Assembly: GCA_020637635.1 (NCBI GenBank)
Contig: JACKKB010000003.1
Span: forward strand, 1 to 64,000
Reading direction: 5' to 3'
Source: Albidovulum sp.
GTDB taxonomy: Bacteria; Pseudomonadota; Alphaproteobacteria; Rhodobacterales; Rhodobacteraceae
Length of the DNA stretch: 64,000 bases
Positions 46,402-55,056 of this stretch are shown piece by piece (the stretch's first letter is position 1; each line of letters starts with the position of its first letter). The notes below the pieces were generated by a model. That model was not told where the DNA came from. It saw only the letters and a program-made list of their open reading frames with translations, and ran no database searches. The translations under genes and the position numbers were made by a program.

Positions 46402-47202
46402 TCAGTCCCCGAGCTCCAGCACCATCCCGTCATAGGCGGCACTGACATGATCGGGTGTTTCGGCCTGTAACGTCGCATGGTCGAGATCGACATGCATGTT
46501 GGTCAGCACCGCCCGCTTGGGTGTCGCGCGTGCGATCCACTCGAGCGTCAGCGCCAGATGCGTATGCGTCGGGTGCGGCCGCCGCCTGAGCGCATCGACG
46601 ACAAGCCAGTCGAGCCCCGCAAGATGGCTCTGCCAGACCGGTTCCGGAATCGACAGGACGTCGGGAATGTAGGCGAGCCCGCCAATGCGAAAACCGAGCG
46701 CCTCGATGTCGCCGTGGTCGACATCGAAGGGATCGAGGGTGATCGCGCCGCCCGCGCCGGTGATCGTGACCGGCCCCTTGATCGTGTGCAGATCGCAGAT
46801 CGGCGGATAGGACGACCCCTCGGGCTGCACGAAGGCGTAGCCGAAACGCGACATGAGTTCGTATTGGGTGCGTCCGTCGGCCCAGACCGGCACCCGGCGA
46901 TGGCTGATGAAGACCAGCTGGCGCAGATCGTCGAGACCGTTCACGTGATCGGAATGCGAATGCGTGAAGAGCACTGCGTCGAGCGTCGAGATGCCGGTGC
47001 GCAGCAGTTGCTCGCGCATGTCGGGCGAGGTGTCGATCAGCACCCGCGTCACCCCCTCGGGGCCAAGCCGCTCCACCAGCATCGAACAGCGGGTGCGGCG
47101 GTTCTTGGGGTTTTCCGGGTCGCAGGCGCCCCAATCGTTGCCGATCCGCGGCACCCCGCCCGAAGACCCGCAGCCGAGAATCGTGAACCGCAACCTGGAC
47201 AT
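46402..47202 (-). CDS. MBL-fold metallo-hydrolase, PhnP/YcbX-type
   Basis: 266 residues. Opens FTILGCGSSGGVPRIGN with cysteines in GACDPENPKNRRTRCS, then the di-metal motif THSHSDH (about residues 80-86), DHGDIEALGFRIGG and NMHVDLDH near the C terminus. The family includes cyclic-phosphate phosphodiesterases (PhnP) and related hydrolases. Its position right after tatD, one base apart, is conserved in alphaproteobacteria as far as I know; function is unproven. Confidence 0.88.
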   Translation of the reverse strand: MSRLRFTILGCGSSGGVPRIGNDWGACDPENPKNRRTRCSMLVERLGPEGVTRVLIDTSPDMREQLLRTGISTLDAVLFTHSHSDHVNGLDDLRQLVFISHRRVPVWADGRTQYELMSRFGYAFVQPEGSSYPPICDLHTIKGPVTITGAGGAITLDPFDVDHGDIEALGFRIGGLAYIPDVLSIPEPVWQSHLAGLDWLVVDALRRRPHPTHTHLALTLEWIARATPKRAVLTNMHVDLDHATLQAETPDHVSAAYDGMVLELGD

Positions 47203-47203
47203 C

Positions 47204-48010
47204 TCAGCCCTCCCCGCCCGGTCGAGCGGCCCGGGTGAACAGCCTTTCGAAATTGGCCTCGGTGAGCGCGGCGAAGGCCTCGTAGCTCATTTCGAGAAGC
47301 TCGGCCCCGACTCGGGCCGTGTTCACCACATAGGCCGGTTCGTTCCGCCGCCCGCGATGCGGCGGCGGTGCCAGATAGGGCGCATCGGTTTCGACCAGGA
47401 TCCGGTCACTCGGCGCGGCCGCGAAGATCGACCTGAGCTCGGTGCTTTTCGGGAAGGCGGCGATGCCCGACATCGACAGGTAGAAACCGAGGTCGAGCGC
47501 CGCGCGCGCCAGCCCGGCACCTGAGGAGAAGCAGTGCATGACGCAGCCGTAGGCGCCATTGCGATATTCCTCGGCCAGTATCCGGGCCATGTCCTCGTCG
47601 GCCGCACGCGCGTGAATGATGAGCGGCAGCCCGGTTTCCCGCGCCGCCGCGATATGGACGCGCAGGCTCTCCTGCTGCTGCGGAGCACTTTCGGCACTGT
47701 AGTGATAGTCGAGCCCCGTCTCGCCGATGCCGACGAGTTTCGGATGCCGTGCAAGCGCGACGAGGTCGTCGACCGTCACCGGCGCGGCCTCGGCCACGCT
47801 CATCGGATGGATCCCCGCCGCGAAGAAGACGCCCGCATGCGCCTCGGCGATGGCCCGGACCCTGTCGAGACTGGCGAACCGGGTGCAGATCGTCACCATG
47901 CGGCCAACGCCCGCCGCCGCGGCGCGCGCGACGATCGCCTCGGTCTCGCCCTCGAAATCGGGGAAATCGAGATGGCAGTGGCTGTCTGTGATCTGCGGCG
48001 TGCTGCTCAT
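47204..48010 (-). CDS. TatD family metal-dependent deoxyribonuclease
   Basis: 268 residues. Amidohydrolase TIM barrel with metal ligands in DSHCHLDFPDFEGE, GETGLDYHY, IHARAADEDM, HCFSSG and ETDAPYLAPPPHRGRRNEP. TatD proteins are 3'-5' exonucleases or DNases involved in DNA repair and quality control. It lies 9 bp after holB, as in many bacteria. Confidence 0.93.
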   Translation of the reverse strand: MSSTPQITDSHCHLDFPDFEGETEAIVARAAAAGVGRMVTICTRFASLDRVRAIAEAHAGVFFAAGIHPMSVAEAAPVTVDDLVALARHPKLVGIGETGLDYHYSAESAPQQQESLRVHIAAARETGLPLIIHARAADEDMARILAEEYRNGAYGCVMHCFSSGAGLARAALDLGFYLSMSGIAAFPKSTELRSIFAAAPSDRILVETDAPYLAPPPHRGRRNEPAYVVNTARVGAELLEMSYEAFAALTEANFERLFTRAARPGGEG

Positions 48011-48019
48011 CGCTTGCCT

Positions 48020-49180
48020 TCACCGGGCGGCAAGCGCTGCTGCCGTCTCGTCAATCCTGAGGACCATATCAAGGAGAAGCGCGGCAGGGTCAAGGTTGAC
48101 ACCGCGCGCGTGCCGGGCGCGGGCAACAAGCACCTGCTGCACCTCGGCCCATCGGCGCCCTGCGGCGGGTCCCGGGGCAAGTCGGGCGAGAAGCGCGGCT
48201 TCGCCGGGCGCCGCCTCCGGCCCGGCCGCACCAAGGGCACCCGCCCGCGCCAGCCGCGCGAGAAACAGTTCCAGAAGCGAGATGAGAAGATCGAGCCGTG
48301 CCTCGGCGCCCCGCTGGGCGGCGCTCTCGGCAAGCTTCAGCGCGCGCGGCCGGTCGAGCCCCGGCACCGTCCCGGCAAGCTGAACGATCGCGCGATAGGT
48401 CTCAAGCCCTTCGAGATTGAGAAGACGGACCGCCTCGCCCACCGATCCGTCGGCAAGGACGGCAAGCGCGGCCGCATGCGCCTCTTCGCCGGTCGGCGCC
48501 GCGTCGGCGTCCGAAACGGCACCCGTTGCCGCGATTGCCGCCGTCAGGTCGGCCGGCGAAAGCGGCATCAGCCGCAGCGCACGACAGCGCGACCGGATCG
48601 TCGGCAGCAGGGCCGAGGGCTGATGGCTGACGAGAAGGAAGACGACATCGTCGGGCGGCTCCTCGAGCATCTTCAGGAGCGCATTGGCGGCGGCGAGATT
48701 CATCTCGTCGGCGGCATCGACGATGACCACGCGCCGCCCGCCATCCGCGGCGCTGAGATGCAGGAAGGACCTGAGCCGCCGCACCTCATCGACCGAGATC
48801 ACCGACATCAGCCGCTTCTTGTCATCGTCCCAGGCCCGGCGGAGCAGAAAGAGCCGCGGCTCGGCCCCGGCCAGAAGCCGCCGCACCGCCGGCGCCTCCC
48901 AGGGCACGTCCAGCGTGGTCGGCGCCGGCCCGGCACCGAAGAGCCCGCCCCCCGCCGGCTCCGCGGCGTTGACGATGAGGAACCGCGCGATCCGCCAGGC
49001 CAGCGTCGCCTTCCCGACGCCGAGCGGCCCGGTCAGCAGCCAGGCGTGATGCAGGCGGCCCGCGCCAAAGGCGTCGAGAAATGCGGCCTCGGCCGCCTCC
49101 TGCCCGATGAGCCGCCGCGTTTCACGCGGATGTGGCGCGCCCTCGACGCGATCGGCTTCGGGAAACTCGGTCGCGCTCAT
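48020..49180 (-). CDS. holB: DNA polymerase III subunit delta'
   Basis: 386 residues. AAA+ clamp-loader fold: LIGQEAAEAAFLDAFGAGRLHHAWLLTGPLGVGKATLAWRIA (Walker A) and VDAADEMNLAAANALLKMLEEPP (sensor region), then LVSHQPSALLPTIRSRCRALRL. It belongs to the complex that loads the sliding clamp. Its start overlaps the tmk stop (ATGA). Confidence 0.93.
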   Translation of the reverse strand: MSATEFPEADRVEGAPHPRETRRLIGQEAAEAAFLDAFGAGRLHHAWLLTGPLGVGKATLAWRIARFLIVNAAEPAGGGLFGAGPAPTTLDVPWEAPAVRRLLAGAEPRLFLLRRAWDDDKKRLMSVISVDEVRRLRSFLHLSAADGGRRVVIVDAADEMNLAAANALLKMLEEPPDDVVFLLVSHQPSALLPTIRSRCRALRLMPLSPADLTAAIAATGAVSDADAAPTGEEAHAAALAVLADGSVGEAVRLLNLEGLETYRAIVQLAGTVPGLDRPRALKLAESAAQRGAEARLDLLISLLELFLARLARAGALGAAGPEAAPGEAALLARLAPGPAAGRRWAEVQQVLVARARHARGVNLDPAALLLDMVLRIDETAAALAAR

Positions 49181-49788
49181 CCGAAAGCCCGGGCGGCGAT
49201 GGCGCGCACCTCGGCCGCAACCTCATCTGGCGCCCGGTCCCCGTCGACGAGCCTGCAACGCGCCGGAAACTCCTCGGCGAGGGCGCGGAATCCCGCCTGC
49301 ATCCGGCGTTGCAACCCGGCGCCGAAATCCTCGAACCGCTCCTCGTGCCCGTTGCGCCCGCGCGCACGGGACAGCCCGAGATCGGGATCGAGGTCGATCA
49401 CGAAGGTCAGATCGGGTTCCCGCTTGATCAGCATCTCGTGCAGCCGGTCGACAAGCGCCCTCAGATCCCCGCGCGAGAGGCCCTGATACATCCGCGTCGA
49501 ATCCGCGAAACGGTCCGAGATGACGACGCGCCCGGCGGCCAGCGCCGGCTCGATCAGCCGCTCCAGATGGTCGCGCCGCGCCGCGGTGAAGAGCAGGATC
49601 TCGGTCTCTGCCGACCATCGGTCCGGATCGCCCTCGAGCACGAGCCGGCGGATCTCCTCGGCCCCGGCGCTTCCGCCCGGCTCCCGCGTCAGCACCACGT
49701 CGTGTCCCGCCGCCCGCAGATGTTCGGCCAGAAGCCGCGCCTGCGTTGACTTGCCAGAGCCGTCGATGCCTTCGAAGGTGATGAACAT
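49177..49788 (-). CDS. tmk: thymidylate kinase
   Basis: 203 residues. P-loop FITFEGIDGSGKSTQARLL, REPGGSAGAEEIR, and DRFADSTRMYQG (DRY/F motif); lid region RARGRNGHEERFED. It phosphorylates dTMP to dTDP. It is 8 bp after the carboxypeptidase gene and overlaps holB. Confidence 0.96.
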   Translation of the reverse strand: MFITFEGIDGSGKSTQARLLAEHLRAAGHDVVLTREPGGSAGAEEIRRLVLEGDPDRWSAETEILLFTAARRDHLERLIEPALAAGRVVISDRFADSTRMYQGLSRGDLRALVDRLHEMLIKREPDLTFVIDLDPDLGLSRARGRNGHEERFEDFGAGLQRRMQAGFRALAEEFPARCRLVDGDRAPDEVAAEVRAIAARAFG

Positions 49789-49796
49789 CGGCCGCG

Positions 49797-50942
49797 TCAG
49801 CTTCCGATCTCGGCCATGAGCCTCTTCGTGAGGATGCCGAGCGCGGCGCGCAGCCGGATCGCGAAGCCACCCTTGGCGACCGCGGCCTCGGTCACGACCG
49901 GGACCGTCATGGCGGGCATGCCCGGCACGTCGACGACCATCTCGCCAACCTCCTGCCCCTCGGCCAGCGGCGCGAGAAGCGGCGCCGAGAATCGGACCTC
50001 GGCCCGCAGCTTGTCATGCACCGAGGAGGGAACGAGGAGCGAAAGGTCGTCCTTGACCACCAGCCCCACGCGCGACACCGAGCCCAGCCATACATCGGCC
50101 TCGGCCACGCGGGTTCCCTTCACGGCGACCGTCTTCTGCGCGAACTCGCGAAAGGCCCAGTTGGCCACGCGCTCGGCCTCCTGCGAGCGTTCCTGCGCGC
50201 TTGCGAGACCGGTCAGCACGAAGACGATCCGCCGCCCGTTCTGGACCGCCGAGCCCACGAGGCCGAAGCCGCTTTCCTCGGTATGGCCGGTCTTCAGCCC
50301 GTCAGCGCCGATCCCGAGCGCCAGGACCGGATTGCGATTGAAGCGGTTGTCGGGCGCACGCCCGTCGTAGGGAAACTCCCTGATCGAGAAATAGCCGTAA
50401 TACTCGGGGAATTCGCGGATCAGGCGCACGGCGAGAATGCCGAGATCATGCATGCTCATCCGCTGGTTCGGATGCGGCCAACCCGAGGCATTGGCGAAGG
50501 TGCTGTCGTTCATGCCGATCGCGCGGGCGCGCTCGTTCATCTTCTTGGCGAACTCCTCCTCGGTCCCGGCCAGACCTTCGGCGACAACGACGCAGGCATC
50601 GTTGCCGGAAAGCACGATGATCCCCTTGATCAGCTCCTCGACCGTCGGCCGGTCGTTCTCGTTGAGAAACATCGTCGAGCCCTGCATCGACTTCGCATGG
50701 GCCGAAACCGGAAACCGGTCGTCGAGCCGCACCCGCCCGGCGCGCAGTGCCTCGAAGAGCATGTTGACGGTCATGAGCTTCGACATCGAGGCCGGCGGCA
50801 GCTTTTCGTTGGCGTTCTTTTCCAGAAGCACCGTATCGGTCGTCAGGTCATAGACCCAGGCAGCGCCGGCTCGGGTATCGAAGGCCCGCGCCGGCAGGGC
50901 CGCCGCGAGGCAGAGAAGAATGAACGCCGCCAGCCGGATCAT
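49797..50942 (-). CDS. D-alanyl-D-alanine carboxypeptidase (PBP5/6-like)
   Basis: 381 residues with a cleavable signal peptide (MIRLAAFILLCLAAALPARA). Penicillin-binding motifs: SMSK (Ser52, Lys55), SGN near residue 111 and KTGHTE near 217. The C-terminal beta domain ends in an amphipathic helix (FAIRLRAALGILTKRLMAEI) for membrane attachment. It trims terminal D-Ala from peptidoglycan pentapeptides in the periplasm. Confidence 0.94.
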   Translation of the reverse strand: MIRLAAFILLCLAAALPARAFDTRAGAAWVYDLTTDTVLLEKNANEKLPPASMSKLMTVNMLFEALRAGRVRLDDRFPVSAHAKSMQGSTMFLNENDRPTVEELIKGIIVLSGNDACVVVAEGLAGTEEEFAKKMNERARAIGMNDSTFANASGWPHPNQRMSMHDLGILAVRLIREFPEYYGYFSIREFPYDGRAPDNRFNRNPVLALGIGADGLKTGHTEESGFGLVGSAVQNGRRIVFVLTGLASAQERSQEAERVANWAFREFAQKTVAVKGTRVAEADVWLGSVSRVGLVVKDDLSLLVPSSVHDKLRAEVRFSAPLLAPLAEGQEVGEMVVDVPGMPAMTVPVVTEAAVAKGGFAIRLRAALGILTKRLMAEIGS

Positions 50943-50960
50943 CTCGCGCCGGGTCCTTTC

Positions 50961-52004
50961 CTATTTCGAGACGGGATAGGCGTCGGGGTAGCCGGCGTTC
51001 CGGATCTGTGCCTGCAGGGCCGCAAGGGCGTCACCGTTCTCCGCCGGCCCGACGATCACCCGCCAGAAGCTCTTGCCCTGGCTCTCGTCGGCCACGACGC
51101 TGGCGCGAAGCCCCTTGGCCTCCATCTGCCCGGCGGCGCGCTTGGCGTTCGCCTCGACGCTGAAGATGCCGATCTGGACATAGGGGCGCTTCAGCGCCGT
51201 TGCCGGGGCTGCCGGCGCTTTCCCGGCCTCGGCCGCGGCGATGCCGGCGGCTGCGGTCGACTGCACCTGATCGAGCGAGGTCTGCTCGATCGGGGCCGCG
51301 GCGATACCATCGGCGGCAACCGGCTCATCGGTCGTCACACTCATGGCCGGGTCCGGTTTCTTCTTGCCGAAGAGCCTGGCAAGAAAGCCCTTCTTCGGAG
51401 CCGGCGCGGCAGTCTCGTCGGGCATCGCCTCGACAACGGTGGCATCGGCGGCGCCGCTCGGGATCGCGCCATCGCCCGCCGTTTCACCCGCCATGGGCTC
51501 GACCTGGGCGGTCGCCCCCGCGGCCATGGCCGCGTCGGCAGCGGTCGTCTCCGCGGGCGCCGGGGCTTCGACCTTGCGCAGAGCCACGACGCTGAGCTCG
51601 GTCGGCGCACCGGCGAGCAGGCCAAGGTCCTCGGCCGCATCGGAAGAGACCTGCAGTGCGGGTCCGGGATTGTTCCGTTCCCGCCGGAAAAGCGCCCCGA
51701 CGACGGATTTGCCGTTCTTGGTGTTGCGGATCATGACGCGCTCGGGATCCTTCACCGAGGCATGCGCGACCCAAACGCCGCCGAGCGAGGGACGCCCATC
51801 CCAGAGCCCCTCTCCCTCATACTTGAAGACGCCCGGCGCTTCCTGTTCGGCCTCGCCGTTCAGGGCGAGCTGTTCGTTGGGCGCAAGAACGTTGCCGCCG
51901 CCTGTCGCCGACTTTGCCGCGAACGGGTTCTTTCCGTCCTCGCAGCCCGACAGCGCCAGGACCGCCGCAGCGGTCATCAGAACCAACCTGCCCTGCCTCA
52001 CCAT
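50961..52004 (-). CDS. SPOR-domain lipoprotein with RlpA-like barrel
   Basis: 347 residues. Lipobox ALSGC gives an outer-membrane lipoprotein. A double-psi-barrel-like (RlpA) region spans about residues 65-145 (SLGGVWVAHASVKDPERVMI), followed by a long Ala/Pro/Glu-rich linker with KKGFLARLFGKKKP, and a C-terminal SPOR domain (YVQIGIFSVEANAKRAAGQM, FWRVIVGP) that binds denuded peptidoglycan at the division septum. First gene of the seven-gene minus-strand operon; peptidoglycan role fits the carboxypeptidase next to it. Confidence 0.88.
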   Translation of the reverse strand: MVRQGRLVLMTAAAVLALSGCEDGKNPFAAKSATGGGNVLAPNEQLALNGEAEQEAPGVFKYEGEGLWDGRPSLGGVWVAHASVKDPERVMIRNTKNGKSVVGALFRRERNNPGPALQVSSDAAEDLGLLAGAPTELSVVALRKVEAPAPAETTAADAAMAAGATAQVEPMAGETAGDGAIPSGAADATVVEAMPDETAAPAPKKGFLARLFGKKKPDPAMSVTTDEPVAADGIAAAPIEQTSLDQVQSTAAAGIAAAEAGKAPAAPATALKRPYVQIGIFSVEANAKRAAGQMEAKGLRASVVADESQGKSFWRVIVGPAENGDALAALQAQIRNAGYPDAYPVSK

Positions 52005-52356
52005 CTATGCCCCCGATTTCCCGCGCGGACTGTCACGCCGCGCTTTTGCCTGAATACGATTGGGGCCGCGCGCCGCCCTCAGCGCCCCGGCCCGGTGCCC
52101 GATCTGCGCGCCATGCTGCGCTTGCGCGGCATTGTAGCGATTTGCCCCAGTCAAGGAAAGGCCGGCGCGCCGCGCCAGCGGAAATCGGCATGCCACCTTT
52201 GCGTGATCACCGGGGGCGGGGGCGAACGGCAGGCTGCGGCCTTGCCCGAACGCGCCCGGCGCGCTAGGGAGATGCCGGTCGCGCGATCCCGTCCAGAACC
52301 GGCACCGGCAGCACCGCAGCGCAGGGCACGCCGGCCACCGAGAGACGCGAGACAAC

Positions 52357-52444
52357 GGATGAGTGGCCGAGCGGTTTAAGGCACTGGTCTTGAAAACCAG
52401 CGAACCGAAAGGTTCCGTGGGTTCGAATCCCACCTCATCCGCCA
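52357..52444 (+). tRNA. tRNA-Ser(UGA)
   Basis: 88 nt. Acceptor GGATGAG pairs with CTCATCC, anticodon stem CTGGT/ACCAG around CTTGAAA (anticodon TGA, serine), a class II long variable arm (CGAACCGAAAGGTTCCG), T-loop GGTTCGAATCC, encoded GCCA end. Confidence 0.96.
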
Positions 52445-52505
52445 ATATTTTCAATTGGTTAGAGAAGTTCAGTTCCGTCAGCAAACGCTTGCCGCAAAGC
52501 TGCCG

Positions 52506-52667
52506 CTAGCTGACCGATCGCCCGGTCTCCTTTGATAGTGTTCCGCGCGCGTTGCGGATGGTTGGCATGACGTGCCAGCCCCGCCGCGAAAGCTGCCACG
52601 CGGCGTAATTCAACCCGGCGTTGCCGGTGATCTGGGGCCGTTGGCGATGTATGTCGGTTTCGTCCAT
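52506..52667 (-). pseudogene. 5' fragment of an endonuclease-like accessory gene
   Basis: 53 codons. After MDETDIHRQRPQ it reads ITGNAGLNYAAWQLSRRGW and HVMPTIRNARG. I recall this opening from longer PD-(D/E)XK-type, restriction-like proteins (NAG..Y..S..GW.V.PT.RNA.G). Here it is cut off right after RNARG, before any catalytic residues, so it can only be a relic. It lies 61 bp from tRNA-Ser, a common island integration site. Confidence 0.45.
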
Positions 52668-53231
52668 GGGCGCAGCCTCCGTCTTGGTGAGAGGCTGTCC
52701 CGGGTCAAGGCCGGGTGTCGGAATCCCCAAGCGTAGCCCGGGGCACCGCCACCCTTAGCATGCGCCTGGACATGCTCAGCGGTCACCTGGCCGATAAATC
52801 GACCGAGCTGCGCAACGAGGGGATTCCACGCCCCACGGGCAGAAGTGGCTGCACCGCAATTCATCAATGGCACGGCGAGGGCATTGATTCAACGAGGATA
52901 ACGGCGCTCACGAAAGCGCCCCCGCAACCCATGCTGTGAGGGCGCTTGCCGTTGCGAGCAGCGAGGAGACACCGCTGACGGCTGGTCCCCATCGTTTGAG
53001 ACCGTCGGTTTCCTCAAGGACGCGCGGCTGGCGAGACCGCGTGCCGCCGCTTGTGCCATCTCCCGGCGCAGCGACCGGGGTTTCGACGTGCCCCCTCGTG
53101 CGGGGCCCTGGAGCCGCTGCACATCCTCACCCTGACCACTTCGTCAGGGAAGACCGGCGTCGCGCGGTTCATGCCATTGCGCGGGCCGAACATGCGGACG
53201 ACGCGAGGCTCTGGGGGTGCCGTGACGCATC
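52668..53231. other. gene-poor degraded region between tRNA-Ser and glpK
   Basis: About 560 bp with no supported complete gene. Short frames on both strands lack ribosome sites and family matches. A GGCGCT-CACGAA-AGCGCC hairpin lies near 52903-52920 without a T-tract. Together with the endonuclease fragment this looks like the remains of an inserted element. Confidence 0.5.
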
Positions 53232-54725
53232 TCACCCCGCAAAGTCCAGCGTCGCCGCGACGGCCCGCTTCCAGGCCGCATGGCGTCGATCGCGTTCTCC
53301 TGCCGACATCGACGGGTCGAACCGCGCATCGGCCCGCCAGCGCGCGGCGAAGTCCTGCATCCCCGGCAGCACCCCCGCCTTCTGACCGGCGAGCCAGGCC
53401 GCACCCATGGCGGTGGTTTCGAGAATCCGCGGGCGTTCGACCGGGGCATCGATGATGTCGGCCAGGAACTGCATCGTGTAGGCAGAGGCACTCATGCCGC
53501 CGTCGACGCGCAGCGCCGTCCTGCCGCCACCAAGCGTCCAGTCGGCGCGCATCGCATCAAGAAGGTCCCGCGTCTGATGGCCGACGCTTTCAAGCGCCGC
53601 CCGCGCCAGTTCCGCGGGCCCGGAGTTGCGCGTGAGGCCGAAGATCGCCCCCCGGCTTTCGCTGTTCCAGTAAGGCGCGCCGAGTCCGGTGAAGGCGGGC
53701 ACCAGCATCACCTGTTGTCCGGCGTCGGCGCGCTCCGCGAGGCCCTGCGTCTCGCTGGCGTGGCGGATGAGCTTCAGCCCGTCGCGCAGCCACTGCACGA
53801 CCGCACCGGCGACGAAGATCGAGCCTTCGAGCGCATAGGTCGGCTTGCCGTCAAGCTGATAGGCGATCGTCGTGAGAAGCCGGTTGGCCGAGCGCACCGG
53901 TGTCTCGCCGGTGTTGAGCAGCGCAAAGCAGCCGGTCCCGTAGGTCGACTTCATCATTCCCGGCTGGAAACAGGCCTGGCCGAGCGTGGCCGCATGCTGG
54001 TCGCCGGCCATGCCGAGGATCGGGATCGGCCGGCCGAAGAGATCGGGGTGCGTTTCCCCGAACGCCGCCGCACAGTCCTGGACCTCGGGCAGCATCGCCA
54101 TCGGGATGCCGAGCCGGTCGCAGATGGTTTTCGACCAGCGCCCCTTGCGGATATCGTAGAGCAATGTGCGCGCGGCATTGGTGGCATCGGTGACATGCGC
54201 CCGGCCGCCGGTCAGGTTCCAGACCAGCCAGCTGTCGACGGTCCCGAAGAGAAGCTCGCCCGCCTCGGCACGCGCGCGCGCGCCATCGATACGGTCGAGC
54301 AGCCAGACGAGCTTGGTGCCCGAGAAATAGGGATCGAGCAGCAGGCCCGTCCGGTCGGTCACGGTCTCCTCGAAGCCTTCCGCCTTCAGTGTCCTGCACA
54401 GATCCGCGGTGCGCCGGTCCTGCCAGACGATCGCGTTGTGCAACGCCCGGCCCGTCTTGCGGTCCCAGACGATGGTGGTTTCGCGCTGGTTGGTGATGCC
54501 GATCGCGGCGATCGCGCCCGCCGCGGTTCCCGCCGAACGGATCGCTTCGCGGCAGGTGGCGACGGCCGTCTTCCAGAGATCGTCGGGATCGTGCTCGACC
54601 CAGCCGCTTGCGGGATAGTGCTGGGGGAATTCTTCCTGCGCCGAGGCGAGGACGGAAAGATCGCCGTCAAAGAGGAGCGCCCGCGTCGAGGTGGTGCCCT
54701 GGTCGATGGCAAGTATCTGGGTCAT
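53232..54725 (-). CDS. glpK: glycerol kinase
   Basis: 497 residues, standard. [17 protein letters not shown] phosphate-1 loop, [55 protein letters not shown], and the ATP-site [18 protein letters not shown]. It makes sn-glycerol 3-phosphate from glycerol for GlpD. Start at 54725 is the conserved MTQILAID; the longer frame upstream is unsupported. Confidence 0.96.
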   Translation of the reverse strand: MTQILAIDQGTTSTRALLFDGDLSVLASAQEEFPQHYPASGWVEHDPDDLWKTAVATCREAIRSAGTAAGAIAAIGITNQRETTIVWDRKTGRALHNAIVWQDRRTADLCRTLKAEGFEETVTDRTGLLLDPYFSGTKLVWLLDRIDGARARAEAGELLFGTVDSWLVWNLTGGRAHVTDATNAARTLLYDIRKGRWSKTICDRLGIPMAMLPEVQDCAAAFGETHPDLFGRPIPILGMAGDQHAATLGQACFQPGMMKSTYGTGCFALLNTGETPVRSANRLLTTIAYQLDGKPTYALEGSIFVAGAVVQWLRDGLKLIRHASETQGLAERADAGQQVMLVPAFTGLGAPYWNSESRGAIFGLTRNSGPAELARAALESVGHQTRDLLDAMRADWTLGGGRTALRVDGGMSASAYTMQFLADIIDAPVERPRILETTAMGAAWLAGQKAGVLPGMQDFAARWRADARFDPSMSAGERDRRHAAWKRAVAATLDFAG

Positions 54726-55056
54726 CGGCGTTCTTCCTGAAGTCGGTCCTGTCCCCTGCTCCGGCGGCCGGGTCACGCCCGCCGGATCCGCGGTGGCGGA
54801 GGGGCCCCATTCCCGGGCCCCGACCCTTGTCACCCTGCTGCCCGGGCTTGATCAGCGTATCATAGCAGACGGTTTCGGGCGTGGGCGTCTCGTTCTCGAG
54901 CTTTTCGCGCAGAGCGAGCGTGCCGCACTCCCTGGCCGGGCTGGCAGGGCGTTCATCCTGCCGTTCGTGTGCGTCAGGTCGGTTTCAAGGCCATGCGCCC
55001 GCGCGTGCGCCGCCTGCGATACGCCTGTCAGTTCCGGCGTCACCTGATCTGCCCTT
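54726..55056. other. intergenic region glpD-glpK
   Basis: 331 bp without a credible gene. On the minus strand a TATGAT (-10-like) occurs in TCTGCTATGATACGC, about 135 bp before glpK, but no -35 matches. glpK may therefore have its own weak promoter in addition to read-through from glpD. Confidence 0.4.

Noticed and set aside
52203..52210. Another GTGATCAC near tRNA-Ser.
   Set aside because: Flanks (TTTGC left, CGGGG right) lack the A-rich half seen in the other six copies, it is single, and it lies about 190 bp before an unrelated gene.
53280..54740. Long plus-strand frame opposite glpK.
   Set aside because: Antisense shadow of a fully convincing glycerol kinase.
54691..55047. 118-codon plus-strand frame in the glpD-glpK gap.
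   Set aside because: Starts inside the glpK 5' end, no ribosome site, no recognisable protein pattern.
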